Of a DNA stretch of 64,000 nt, positions 1 through 7,893 are shown in pieces. The stretch comes from Thalassomonas viridans. GTDB taxonomy: Bacteria > Pseudomonadota > Gammaproteobacteria > Enterobacterales > Alteromonadaceae. The stretch spans positions 3,410,001 through 3,474,000 of the forward strand of contig NZ_CP059733.1 in assembly GCF_000948985.2 (NCBI RefSeq). The letters run 5' to 3'. The position numbers and the translations under genes were made by a program. How positions within the stretch are numbered: position 1 is the first letter of the stretch; each line of letters starts with the position of its first letter. A model generated the notes under the pieces. That model did not search any database, was not told where the DNA came from, and saw nothing but the letters and a program-made list of their open reading frames with translations.

Positions 1-201
1 CTCTGGCACCGCCAGCTTCACGGCATTGGCAATTGCTTCGGCATCACTTAAGGCCGTGCCCTGACCATCGGTCAATATGGTCATCACTTGCTGACCGAGA
101 CCGTTCAAGCGGGTATTGAGTGTACTGTCCGTGTTGTTGGTAATTTCCGTATTGGTATTGCTCTGAGTATTGGTTGACGACTTTACCGTTACATCGCTCA
201 T
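1..201 (-). CDS. Probable T3SS translocator, N-terminal fragment (cut by window edge)
   Basis: This is the first 67 residues of a gene that runs off the left edge. The start (ATG at 201-199) lies 12 nt after the stop of the LcrH/SycD-like chaperone gene. The visible part is rich in Thr, Asn and Ser (begins MSDVTVKSSTNTQSN), as expected for the unstructured secretion signal of a T3SS substrate, and then becomes helical. In Yersinia-type operons the chaperone LcrH is followed directly by the translocators YopB and YopD, so a hydrophobic translocator is the best guess. The transmembrane part that would prove it is outside the window. Confidence 0.5.
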   Translation of the reverse strand, partial: MSDVTVKSSTNTQSNTNTEITNNTDSTLNTRLNGLGQQVMTILTDGQGTALSDAEAIANAVKLAVPE

Positions 202-213
202 ATTCTCAGCTCC

Positions 214-702
214 TTATGATAATTTGTTATTAACAAGCGCCAGCATCTTAGTCGCCTTGTCCCTGACTTCTTCATAACCGTCCTGATTTCCGGCAAACTC
301 CAACGCTGCGGTAAAACCGCTGGTGGCATTTTCAAAATCTCCCAGCGCCAGGTAGCACTCGGCAGCATGCAATGGCGGCAGAGGATTGCTGATATCCAGC
401 AAAGCCGCCAGGGAATAGGAGTTGATGGCGTCTTTGTATTGCTGCAACATTTGCTGACAGCCGCCTATGCCCATTAAATATTTCTTTTCCAGGTGGTCGT
501 ATAATCCCAGGAACTTAAAGACCTTAAGCGCGTCTTCATATTTGCCGTTTTGATAAAGGTTGTAGGCCACGTAATAGATGGCTTCCATGGTTTTATCATC
601 GATATTTTTCAGCTCGCGTAATGAGCCGCCTTTGCCGATAAATTCAAATACCTGCTCACCTAACGCCTGGTCTTGTGCAATTTTCTCTTGAGTTAAAATC
701 AT
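214..702 (-). CDS. sctH: LcrH/SycD-family translocator chaperone
   Basis: This 162-residue all-helical protein has about three tetratricopeptide repeats (roughly residues 36-137, with the LY.NGKYEDALKVF and ALGDFENATSGFTAALE signatures) and the usual length of class II T3SS chaperones (LcrH, SycD, PcrH, SicA). Such chaperones bind the two hydrophobic translocators in the cytoplasm before export. The start has a good AGGAG site 6 nt upstream. It is the fourth gene of the operon starting at 3030 and is followed by the presumed translocator, which is the expected order. The symbol is used in the unified Sct sense only; the family assignment is firm, the exact partner is inferred. Confidence 0.85.
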   Translation of the reverse strand: MILTQEKIAQDQALGEQVFEFIGKGGSLRELKNIDDKTMEAIYYVAYNLYQNGKYEDALKVFKFLGLYDHLEKKYLMGIGGCQQMLQQYKDAINSYSLAALLDISNPLPPLHAAECYLALGDFENATSGFTAALEFAGNQDGYEEVRDKATKMLALVNNKLS

Positions 703-863
703 GGTAACTCCTGTTGTTTGTTAAATTTCAGGCTCCTGGCTATTGCTTTATCTGATAGAAAGCCGGTGAAAACCGCTGCTACCAGATAAGCGCCATAGCC
801 GGGATAACGCGCCTGATAAAAAGATTTGTGCACAAATACCGCTGAAAACTTGTGCACTTACTG

Positions 864-1355
864 TTAAATACGGGTATTGCCGATGATGGAATCTTTTTCC
901 CCGTGAGAAGTACTCAGGAAGTTGGTTTGCTGCTTGATCACTTCATCGTACTTGTTCATCAACGCCTGCAGGTCGATCAGATCCGTTTGCGAGGTACTGG
1001 TCAGGCTGTCGATTTCCGTCTGCATGTTTTCGATCACTGCTGTCCATTCGTCCTTGCTATATCTGTCATCACCGTCGTCATTGGGGACATTGACATCATT
1101 TCTTTCAATGAAGGCGACAAATTCCGGCGACATATCCGTGGTTTTCTTTTTCGCCTGTTCTGTGCGCGCTTCCTGTAAATAACCATTAAACTCCTTTAAC
1201 AGTTCGTTTTTCTCAGAAATCATTTTTGCCTGTTCACGAATTTGATCATCCAGGATTTCCGAACGCCCGCTTAATGCTTTCATCATCACTGTTTCCAGGG
1301 ACAACTTGGGCTGGACATGCCCTAAGGTATTAGTGTTATTTACTGAATCAGCCAT
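864..1355 (-). CDS. Small tip/filament-like T3SS protein, paralogue of the MIIA protein
   Basis: This 163-residue, mostly helical and hydrophilic protein has no signal peptide. The start MADSVNN is chosen because AAGGAGA lies 6-7 nt before it; the frame extends 9 codons further upstream to 1382. Its last 41 residues match the end of the 417-residue protein at 1777-3030 at 32 of 41 positions, both ending SIIGNTRI. Its N-terminal helix (about residues 19-50, SGRSEILDDQIREQA) matches that protein too. The order after an LcrG-like gene and before lcrH is where Yersinia has lcrV, and the long N- and C-terminal helices resemble needle-tip or EspA/SseB-type extracellular proteins. I infer a tip or filament role; the family name was not recognised with certainty. 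Confidence 0.55.
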   Translation of the reverse strand: MADSVNNTNTLGHVQPKLSLETVMMKALSGRSEILDDQIREQAKMISEKNELLKEFNGYLQEARTEQAKKKTTDMSPEFVAFIERNDVNVPNDDGDDRYSKDEWTAVIENMQTEIDSLTSTSQTDLIDLQALMNKYDEVIKQQTNFLSTSHGEKDSIIGNTRI

Positions 1356-1434
1356 AATTTTCTCCTTTTCGCTTAGCGCCATATCCGCTAAGCATTATTG
1401 ATTGGTGTTGGTTTATACGTGCAACATCAGAACA

Positions 1435-1740
1435 TCAAATAAAGGCACGGTGCCGGGCTTTTTTCGGGGCACGCACCGGCATATCCCTATATTTGGCCCG
1501 GTCCTGGGCATCCCGCTGGGCCTGGGCAATTTCATCCCGAAAGGCGTCGGTTTGTTTATTTAATTGTTCCCGTTCATGGGGCGTTAAATCTGAAGTGTCC
1601 GACAACATCGCCTTGGATATCCCGTAGCGTTGATACAGATCCTCTTTTTGTTTCAGCAGCCCACGGGCCTTGGCAAGCGTTTCCCTGCTTTCTTCAAGAT
1701 AAGCTTCCATTGCGGTTTGGTTAGACATTTCATTAGCCAT
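1435..1740 (-). CDS. LcrG-like small T3SS protein
   Basis: A 101-residue, very hydrophilic, helical protein. The layout resembles LcrG/PcrG: an N-terminal helix, a middle motif (LLKQKEDLYQRYGIS, compared with LLQEMCADIGLTP remembered from LcrG), a P.EREQL segment, and a basic, proline-containing tail (MPVRAPKKARHRAFI). LcrG binds LcrV in the cytoplasm and plugs the export apparatus before contact. The gene lies between the MIIA protein and the small tip-like protein and upstream of the LcrH-like chaperone, as in lcrGVH operons. The similarity was judged by eye and is weak in places, so this is a position-supported guess. Confidence 0.5.
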   Translation of the reverse strand: MANEMSNQTAMEAYLEESRETLAKARGLLKQKEDLYQRYGISKAMLSDTSDLTPHEREQLNKQTDAFRDEIAQAQRDAQDRAKYRDMPVRAPKKARHRAFI

Positions 1741-1776
1741 GATGTTTTCCTTATAAACGCGTCGTATATCCGGTTA

Positions 1777-3030
1777 TTAGATACGGGTGTTGCCGATGAT
1801 AGAGTCGTTTTCGCTGTGTGCTGTGCTCAGCATATTGGTCTGTTGCTTAACGTTTTCATCGTATTTGTTCATCAGCGACTGCAAAGCGATTAGCTCGGTT
1901 TGCGAGCGGCTGGTGAGGCTGTCGACAAAGTCTGAAGACATTTGTTTGAGGTTTTCTTTTTCAGCCTCAGTGAACACCAGGGCACTACCGTATTGCAGGG
2001 TAGAAATATCGGCGCCCATCTCTTCTAACAGGGCAATGTTTTCCGGTGTTGCTTCTATAGTGAACAAGCTCTCCATGGTGGTTTTCACCGTCGCCATTTC
2101 CGTAGAGGTTAATACCAGGGCACCGCCTTCGGTGTAATCCGCCGGATCAAGACCCGCTTTGGTGAGCATTTCCTTGTTTTTGTCGGTTAACGGTAGCGTT
2201 GTGATTTCTTCAGTCACTTCGGTTTGAGCCACTTTACCGCTGGAGATATCGTCACCGTTAAGGGCCGACCAGTCACTGACATCGCCGTTGGTGGTTACAA
2301 AGATAGTGCCGTCATTTTTGGTGGCATCGTCAAATAAGCTGCCGTCACTGGCTACACGCAAAGTATCATCGCTCTGGCCGCCGCCGTTGGCGTTATTACT
2401 TAAGCCAGTCACAACCGCCTGGTCGTCGCCACGGGAGATATAAAGGTTATCGGATACCGTAGCACCACTGCTTCCCCAAGGAGCTGTTTCTACAGTAATT
2501 TTTACACCGGTGGGGGTAACGAAAGTAGATTGTTCATTAAAGTCCCAATCGGTAGAACCGTCGCCGCCTTCATCAACATGCGGGTCGCCCCAAACACGTG
2601 TTTCATTGGTGAAAGTCGGATCTGTATCTGGAGTCCGTTGCTCTGACGGATCGTATTCCACCAATTTCCAGGAGCGGTTATCACCGGATCTTTCAATAAC
2701 TACACCGGTACCGTCACCGAAATCGATGAAATCGTCGCCGTTAGCCAGCTTAGTGGAAGTAAAGTCCGGGTAATCGGCATCGGAAAAATCATCCATTTCA
2801 TCAACGGTTAAACCGGCATTGTTAGCGCCAATATTAGTTAGCTGAGACAGCTTGTTGGCTTCAACGATTTTTTGGTTTGAGGCTTCCATGGCGGCCGCCT
2901 GTGAACGTATGTTATCGTCCAGGATGGTATCCCGCTCACCAAGCACACGCATAACCAGGGATATAGTTTGCTCCCGTGAAATTGAACCAGTGCTCTCTGC
3001 TCCAGTAGCTCCTGATATAGGTTGACTCAT
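1777..3030 (-). CDS. Tip-like T3SS protein with nested DUF1521/MIIA self-cleavage domain
   Basis: First gene of the translocon-type operon; 417 residues from the ATG at 3030, which has GGAGA at proper distance (the frame also allows 3048, but GGAGA abuts the ATG between them). Residues about 19-55 and 371-417 match the 163-residue paralogue at 864-1355. Between them, about 94-275, lies an acidic, Gly/Asp/Thr-rich beta-type segment containing GDPHVDE (148-154). GD'PHVD is the known autocleavage site of the metal-ion-inducible autocleavage (MIIA, DUF1521) domain of Bradyrhizobium NopE1, also studied in a Vibrio coralliilyticus protein. Residues about 280-324 and 327-373 are two imperfect copies of a helical module present once in the paralogue. 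There is no signal peptide, which fits T3SS export. Domain identity rests on the motif and composition; cleavage is predicted, not shown. Confidence 0.72.
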   Translation of the reverse strand: MSQPISGATGAESTGSISREQTISLVMRVLGERDTILDDNIRSQAAAMEASNQKIVEANKLSQLTNIGANNAGLTVDEMDDFSDADYPDFTSTKLANGDDFIDFGDGTGVVIERSGDNRSWKLVEYDPSEQRTPDTDPTFTNETRVWGDPHVDEGGDGSTDWDFNEQSTFVTPTGVKITVETAPWGSSGATVSDNLYISRGDDQAVVTGLSNNANGGGQSDDTLRVASDGSLFDDATKNDGTIFVTTNGDVSDWSALNGDDISSGKVAQTEVTEEITTLPLTDKNKEMLTKAGLDPADYTEGGALVLTSTEMATVKTTMESLFTIEATPENIALLEEMGADISTLQYGSALVFTEAEKENLKQMSSDFVDSLTSRSQTELIALQSLMNKYDENVKQQTNMLSTAHSENDSIIGNTRI

Positions 3031-3095
3031 ATCCATTCTCCATTTCATTTAATTAAAAAGTTTGCCCGATGCGCTTCTCATCAAGCGGTCATAAA

Positions 3096-3122
3096 CTTTG
3101 TAACCAATAAAAAAAAATGGTT
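3096..3122 (-). promoter_or_regulatory. ECF-type promoter candidate for the translocon operon
   Basis: Read on the minus strand, ACAAC is followed by CA and nine T, and TTACAAAG starts 19 nt after the first A of AAC. The end lies about 65 nt before the ATG at 3030. It shares the C before AAC, the T-rich stretch, the spacing and the TTAC start with the sites before sctN and sctP. Confidence 0.5.
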
Positions 3123-3420
3123 GTAAATTTCTCACTATTTTTACGTTAAAAAACACGGAAAACACTATTTTTCAGAGGAGAAAACAGACGAAAGATGGAG
3201 TGTAGGCAATTGATTTAAAATGATATTTAAAGAAATCAATGTTTGCTGAAAATAAAATTTAAGATTTAGCAAAAAAATGTCGCTTCACAAAGGAAATCTT
3301 TATATCTGATGAAAAAAAGTACATGTAAGGAAAGGTTTAGCAAGGGATTTTGTCTGGCATCAGGCCAGAGAAAGTAAGAATTCCTTTTGATTGCCGGTCT
3401 GCTTGAAAAAGGAGTATAGG
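3123..3420. other. Divergent intergenic region
   Basis: AT-rich spacer between the translocon operon (leftward) and the DUF3179 gene (rightward). Apart from the ECF-type element just to its left and the ribosome site before 3421, I see no RNA gene, repeat or convincing small gene. Confidence 0.5.
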
Positions 3421-4443
3421 ATGAAGCAAAACCGGTTTGCCAGTTTATACGCAAAACTGCCCGCCAGGCAGACACTGCTGCTTATTCCACTTGCCCTGAT
3501 GTTGTTTTTCCTGCTGGCAGATGTGCTCCTGTCTATCCGCGGAGCCTTCCCCGGCGTTAATGCAGACAATAACGGTTTTGATTTAAGCAATGCCTCTATA
3601 CCCCGTGAGCAAATCCTCCATGGCGGCCCGCCCCGTGACGGTATTCCCGCCCTGGTTTATCCGAAATTTGTCAGTGCCGCTAAAGCCGACTTCCTTGCTC
3701 CCGAGTCCCGTATATTGGGGGTGAGTATTGCAGGCACGTCAAAAGCCTACCCCATTGCCATTTTAAATCATCATGAAATTGTCAATGACCGGCTCGCAGG
3801 GGAGAATATTGCTGTCACCTATTGCCCTTTATGCGGAACCGGCATTGTCTATCAGGCCGAGGTAGATGGGGAGTTGTTGGAATTTGGCGTTTCCGGGTTG
3901 CTTTATAACAGCGATGTGCTGTTATATGACCGCCAAAGCGAATCTCTGTGGTCACAAATTCTTTCCAGGGCCATCAGCGGACCTATGTCGGGTAAAATCC
4001 TCACCCGGGTTCCGGCCCTGCATACCAGCTGGCAGCACTGGCAAAAACTGCACCCGGATACTTTAGTTTTATCGCAGCAAACCGGATATGCCCGCAATTA
4101 CCGGCGTACGCCATATGTTGGCTATGACCATGCAGCTGTTATTTATTTTCCTGTGGCCAACAGCGACAGCCGCTATCACAACAAAGAAGTGGTACTGACA
4201 GCAGAAATCAACGGGCAAAGAAAAGCCTATCCCTTCAAAGAGCTGGCCTTATACCAACAGCAAACCGGCAAAAGCCGGGTTTACGACAGCCTTGCCGGAC
4301 AGCGGATAGTGGTGGAATTTGATCTGACCTCGCGCTCCGGCCGTATTACCACGGGGCAAGGCAAAGAAATACCCAGTTTTCAGGCCTTCTGGTTTGCCTG
4401 GATCGCCTTTCATCCCGACAGCCAGGTATTTAGTGCTAATTAA
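3421..4443 (+). CDS. DUF3179 domain protein
   Basis: 340 residues from the ATG at 3421, preceded by AAGGAG 6 nt upstream. A membrane anchor near residues 17-42 (LLLIPLALMLFFLLADVLL) is followed by a DUF3179 domain: IAGTSKAYPIAILNHHEIVND, then YCPLCGTGIVY with a CxxC pair, then LLYNSDVLLYDR and SLWSQ. The family is widespread in marine and soil bacteria; its function is unknown, and the CxxC pair suggests metal binding or redox chemistry. It stands alone between the T3SS translocon operon and a convergent phosphatase gene. Nothing ties it to secretion. Confidence 0.85.
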   Translation: MKQNRFASLYAKLPARQTLLLIPLALMLFFLLADVLLSIRGAFPGVNADNNGFDLSNASIPREQILHGGPPRDGIPALVYPKFVSAAKADFLAPESRILGVSIAGTSKAYPIAILNHHEIVNDRLAGENIAVTYCPLCGTGIVYQAEVDGELLEFGVSGLLYNSDVLLYDRQSESLWSQILSRAISGPMSGKILTRVPALHTSWQHWQKLHPDTLVLSQQTGYARNYRRTPYVGYDHAAVIYFPVANSDSRYHNKEVVLTAEINGQRKAYPFKELALYQQQTGKSRVYDSLAGQRIVVEFDLTSRSGRITTGQGKEIPSFQAFWFAWIAFHPDSQVFSAN

Positions 4444-4518
4444 TAGAATTTTAACACTTCCCCTATGTTGCCACTAATCAGAATTTATCAAGATGCGGCC
4501 CCCGCGTTAACCTCTCTG

Positions 4519-4595
4519 CACGGCAGCTAACGGCTATTGTTTAGCCGCATGCTGCCGTACAGCTTAAACCCTTGTCCTGGCAGGCCAGGACTTTA
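4519..4595 (+). terminator. Hairpins between convergent genes
   Basis: An ACGGCAGC/GCTGCCGT stem (about 4519-4557) is followed by GTCCTGGC-AG-GCCAGGAC (4573-4590) and a short T-rich stretch. They lie between the DUF3179 gene and the leftward phosphatase gene and could end transcription from either side. Confidence 0.45.
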
Positions 4596-4626
4596 TCCTG
4601 GAGGTTTTTCATATCAGGTAAAAGAG

Positions 4627-6288
4627 CTATTCAAGCCGGGTTCTGCGGGAAGTGATATCGTCATCATCACTTGGCCAGTGCAGATCAACATTGATCTCTG
4701 TCTCCTGCCCGAAAAAGTCCGTTGTGACCGTCATAAAATTATGTTTACCGGCAAAGTTATTCAGGCAGGTAATCTTATAATGATCCGAGCCGGTCATTTT
4801 CCCGTCCTTAGCCATCAGCGCCTCGGTATATTGCTTGTTGGGTTTTCGGGAAATGCCGCTGGAGGTGGCATTAAATACCCTGGCATGTAAATAATGCTTG
4901 GATGAAATACGGTAAACACTGGCGCAATGCACATCCCCGCTAAGGAAGGTCACTGTGCTGCCCTGCTGCTGTGAAAACTGCATCACCATATCCAGCATTT
5001 TATTGCGCTCTTTGTGGTTGCTTTCATGCTCCCACTCATCACGCAAATCGTCCCGGGCACTTTTGAGAAACTCTCCCTTCATCATCAGCTTGCCCCAATG
5101 CACCACAGGCACGGCCGTAGCGATAAACACGGCTTTGGCCTGTTTAACCTCGTCCCGCTCCAGCCAGGTTTGCAGCCGCTGCATTTGCGCGTCGCCGAGC
5201 AAGGCATTGCCCTGCTCTTCTGCACGTTCATAGTCGTGGTGACCGCGTACATCCAAGACATAAACCGCCGCCTGGCCAACCGTATAACCATAATCCCAGA
5301 CACAGGCCGAATTTTCGGCTTCACGGAGATGCACCTGGGTATCCGGATTATGGGCATGCTGGTATTCGAAGAAGACCTGTTTAGCCGCCTGAAACAATAG
5401 CTCTATCAGCCGGCCGTTGGTTTCTTCATCATCGCTTTGCAACAGCCTGCTGAGCAGTTCCTGGCGTTCGGCCTTAGTGTAAGAACCCCAACCATCCAAA
5501 ATTTCATGATCATCCCAGGTCATATACTGGGGAAAATGCTGAAAAACTTGCTGCAGGCTGGGGAAATTCCAGTACAGGCGGTAGTACATACGGTATTTTT
5601 TCACAAACAGGGCCACTACGCCGTCTTCATCCAGCTGACCGTCCCTGGTGTATTCCTCTATGATGTCATTCTTATATTTTGCCAGCCAGTCGGTAATAGA
5701 GTACATGTCCTGTTTTTTATTGGTATCGACATAAATCTGATCACCGCCGCCGATACAAAAAGCCGCATTTTTATCTTTTAATACCTGGTAAAAATAAGGC
5801 CAGGCAGCTTCGCTATGGGGCCTTTGGCTGAAGGGATCGTTACAACTGTAATAGCCGAACACCAGCTTTTCCGGGTTGGCCGGTAATGTGCGGAAATAAT
5901 ACTTGTTCTGGCTCCCCAGTTCGGTACGCCTGGGCACAAGGGCTTCATTAGCGATATCGGAGATCAGCGCATAATAATACCGGGTATTTTCCTTCAGGCC
6001 CGACATGGAAAAAGTGGCGGTTAAGTCTGTGCTTTCATTGATTTCAATAGTGGGACTGACGATAACCTCAGCGTTAACGGAAGCAAAATATTCCAAGACC
6101 CCCATTTCACCAAGCCGCGCCAGGTCACCTGTAAAAGGCGCTTCACTCAGTACGATCCGCCACGGCCCTTTACGGTAGGCGCGTACCCAAATCTTACAGC
6201 TGCTTGTGGTGGTGTGGCCGACAATGGCCATAGAGCCGAGTTTGCTATAGGCATGCTCAATAGTGTCGGGATCAAACAAGGTTTTCAT
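4627..6288 (-). CDS. PhoD-like metallophosphatase (alkaline phosphatase D family)
   Basis: 553 residues from the ATG at 6288, which has AAAGGAG 5 nt before it; the open frame extends further upstream without a better site. The N-terminal part has a fibronectin-like fold segment (IVGHTTTSSCKIWVRA). The metallophosphatase domain follows with FGYYSCNDPF, GGGDQIYVD, MTWDDHEILDGWGSY, VLDVRGHHDY and FLSGDVHCASVY, the metal ligands of PhoD-type enzymes, and a late NATSSGIS motif. No signal peptide is seen, unlike secreted Bacillus PhoD, so it may act in the cytoplasm. The substrate cannot be told. It is the only gene of its unit that I can link with confidence. Confidence 0.82.
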   Translation of the reverse strand: MKTLFDPDTIEHAYSKLGSMAIVGHTTTSSCKIWVRAYRKGPWRIVLSEAPFTGDLARLGEMGVLEYFASVNAEVIVSPTIEINESTDLTATFSMSGLKENTRYYYALISDIANEALVPRRTELGSQNKYYFRTLPANPEKLVFGYYSCNDPFSQRPHSEAAWPYFYQVLKDKNAAFCIGGGDQIYVDTNKKQDMYSITDWLAKYKNDIIEEYTRDGQLDEDGVVALFVKKYRMYYRLYWNFPSLQQVFQHFPQYMTWDDHEILDGWGSYTKAERQELLSRLLQSDDEETNGRLIELLFQAAKQVFFEYQHAHNPDTQVHLREAENSACVWDYGYTVGQAAVYVLDVRGHHDYERAEEQGNALLGDAQMQRLQTWLERDEVKQAKAVFIATAVPVVHWGKLMMKGEFLKSARDDLRDEWEHESNHKERNKMLDMVMQFSQQQGSTVTFLSGDVHCASVYRISSKHYLHARVFNATSSGISRKPNKQYTEALMAKDGKMTGSDHYKITCLNNFAGKHNFMTVTTDFFGQETEINVDLHWPSDDDDITSRRTRLE

Positions 6289-6535
6289 CTTAACTCCTTT
6301 TATTATTTTTCTTATCAAACCGGACATCGGCCTCAAATAGCCGCCGGGGAACAAGCCGGTTGTGTAACTTTTTATCCTACCGGCGAACTCAACAAGAGTA
6401 AACCGGGAAAACTCCTTTACCGGCAGAATGTTACCGCCGGTTTTAACAGCAGACGAAATAACAGAAAGGGGAATGTGTACCGGTAAATCGCTGCCCTTGA
6501 AACAGAGCAGCAATATTCGTCAAAAAACAAAAAAA

Positions 6536-6898
6536 TTAAGGCCTGGGAGGCTGCTCAGGCTTAGGAGGGTCCCCTTTCTCTTTCTTCAATTCCCAGAGTA
6601 TGTGTTCGACTATCGTCAGCAGTGCGGCGATAAGCTTGAAAGCCAAGGCTGTATTTTGCGGCATATAGCCCTGCCTGGCGATAAACTGTTTCAAAAGCTC
6701 AATACCATTGACAAACTTCTGATCTTTTTTCCGCAATTTTTCCTTTTCATCGCCAGCAGTATTATGAAATTGCCTCATAATGTCATCGACTGCATCTACA
6801 GAAAAGCAGTCATTGCCGGGATCCAACACTTCGTCTAGCTTGGCCAGAAGCGCATTTTGCACTAAGGCGGCATCTTCAGATTGTATCTTGTCCATCAT
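6536..6898 (-). CDS. Hypothetical protein with one hydrophobic helix
   Basis: 120 residues from the ATG at 6898 (AGAGGT upstream). The protein is acidic to basic and helical, with a hydrophobic stretch near residues 83-100 (ALAFKLIAALLTIVEHIL) and a proline-rich tail (DPPKPEQPPRP). No family was recognised. It is transcribed towards the phosphatase gene but 247 nt separate them, so a joint transcript is uncertain. Confidence 0.6.
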   Translation of the reverse strand: MMDKIQSEDAALVQNALLAKLDEVLDPGNDCFSVDAVDDIMRQFHNTAGDEKEKLRKKDQKFVNGIELLKQFIARQGYMPQNTALAFKLIAALLTIVEHILWELKKEKGDPPKPEQPPRP

Positions 6899-7289
6899 CT
6901 TTACCTCTTGTCGGTTCAACTGATAAAAGTTCCTGGTAAAAATTACAAGAGACTCCAATCTCATGTAGCAGCAAGCCTCAAGCCTGGGTCTATCACCTCC
7001 TCTATTGTTGGGTTTTATTTTAAAATACAAACAGTGACGCTTAATATGGGGTAGCTGGTGAAGTGTTTTCGGTGAGCGTATAAATGATGTCCCCCTTTAA
7101 GCTTCGGCTGTTATTTAATATGGTGCAGCCAGTCAGGCATTTATCTCATCATGCCTGAAGAGGGAACAAAGCAAGACTTTCAGCCATGCTAAATTTCCCT
7201 CATATTCCAACGGTAAAGTAAAAGGCTTATGCCGCTGCTAAAGCGCAGAAACTCCGTGATATCTGCAAGCAATACAGACCGCCATCACG
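6899..7289. other. Intergenic region without recognised features
   Basis: About 390 nt between two leftward genes. I see only the ribosome site of the 120-residue gene at its left end. The open frame crossing it (to 7030) lacks a better start and is not taken as coding. Confidence 0.4.
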
Positions 7290-7715
7290 TTAGCTGAAAA
7301 CGGCAATAGCTTCGCGCACCACCATCACGGTCAGTACCAGCCAGGACATAACAAAGAGTACAAAACGCACCATCACGCGATCAACGGTTGCCTGTACGAG
7401 GGAATGGCCGATGCGCAAGACAACAAAAACCCAGGCGCAAGCGACATAAAAAACATCAACATGCCCCAGGGCCGCGATAGAAATAGCCACCGCATAAAAC
7501 AGGGTCGGCTGTTCAAACAGGTGATTGTAATTGTTTGATACCCGGTTCACTTCCTGGGGCAACAGCTCCTTTAGCCTGGCGCTATCCTGCCCTTTTTGCG
7601 GATGAATTTTCAGCCTGATCATCGCAGGGATCCGGGTAAAACACATCCAGTAACTCATCACTACGGTCAATAATGCCAGTACAAATACCGGCTGTAATAT
7701 CATGTTTGCTTCCAT
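7290..7715 (-). CDS. MAPEG family membrane protein
   Basis: 141 residues with about four membrane segments. The pattern is that of MAPEG proteins (membrane-associated, eicosanoid and glutathione metabolism): an N-terminal helix, a polar loop with NNYNHLFEQPTLFYAV, then RIGHSLVQ. The N..N.FE.P..FY and R..HS signatures are typical of the bacterial branch. Bacterial MAPEG proteins are glutathione-S-transferase-like inner membrane proteins of mostly unknown substrate. An ATG four codons inside (MILQPV) is also possible. It stands alone with no functional link to its neighbours. Confidence 0.85.
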   Translation of the reverse strand: MEANMILQPVFVLALLTVVMSYWMCFTRIPAMIRLKIHPQKGQDSARLKELLPQEVNRVSNNYNHLFEQPTLFYAVAISIAALGHVDVFYVACAWVFVVLRIGHSLVQATVDRVMVRFVLFVMSWLVLTVMVVREAIAVFS

Positions 7716-7851
7716 TTCCTTTTTCCCAATTTTTATTTATCCAGCAAGGTTTATGCGTCAATGATAAAAGTAAGGTTTTGTAGGAAACAGTGTGGAAACA
7801 GCCAAAAGAGCGGCCATTTAGGTAACGGGAAATAAGTTAACGGAAATTGCC

Positions 7852-7886
7852 GTTAACGCTCCCCTCTTGCAGGCAGGAGCGTTAAC
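7852..7886 (-). terminator. Hairpin after the first PEP-CTERM gene
   Basis: GTTAACGCTCC (7852-7862) pairs with GGAGCGTTAAC (7876-7886), just after the stop codon at 7894 on the minus strand. Confidence 0.6.
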
Positions 7887-7893
7887 GCCGGGA

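Noticed and set aside
3096..3122. A-rich stretches as ExsA-type activator sites
   Set aside because: The runs are T-rich in the direction of transcription at all six sites and lack the second half of the ExsA site; AAC plus fixed spacing fits a sigma promoter better.
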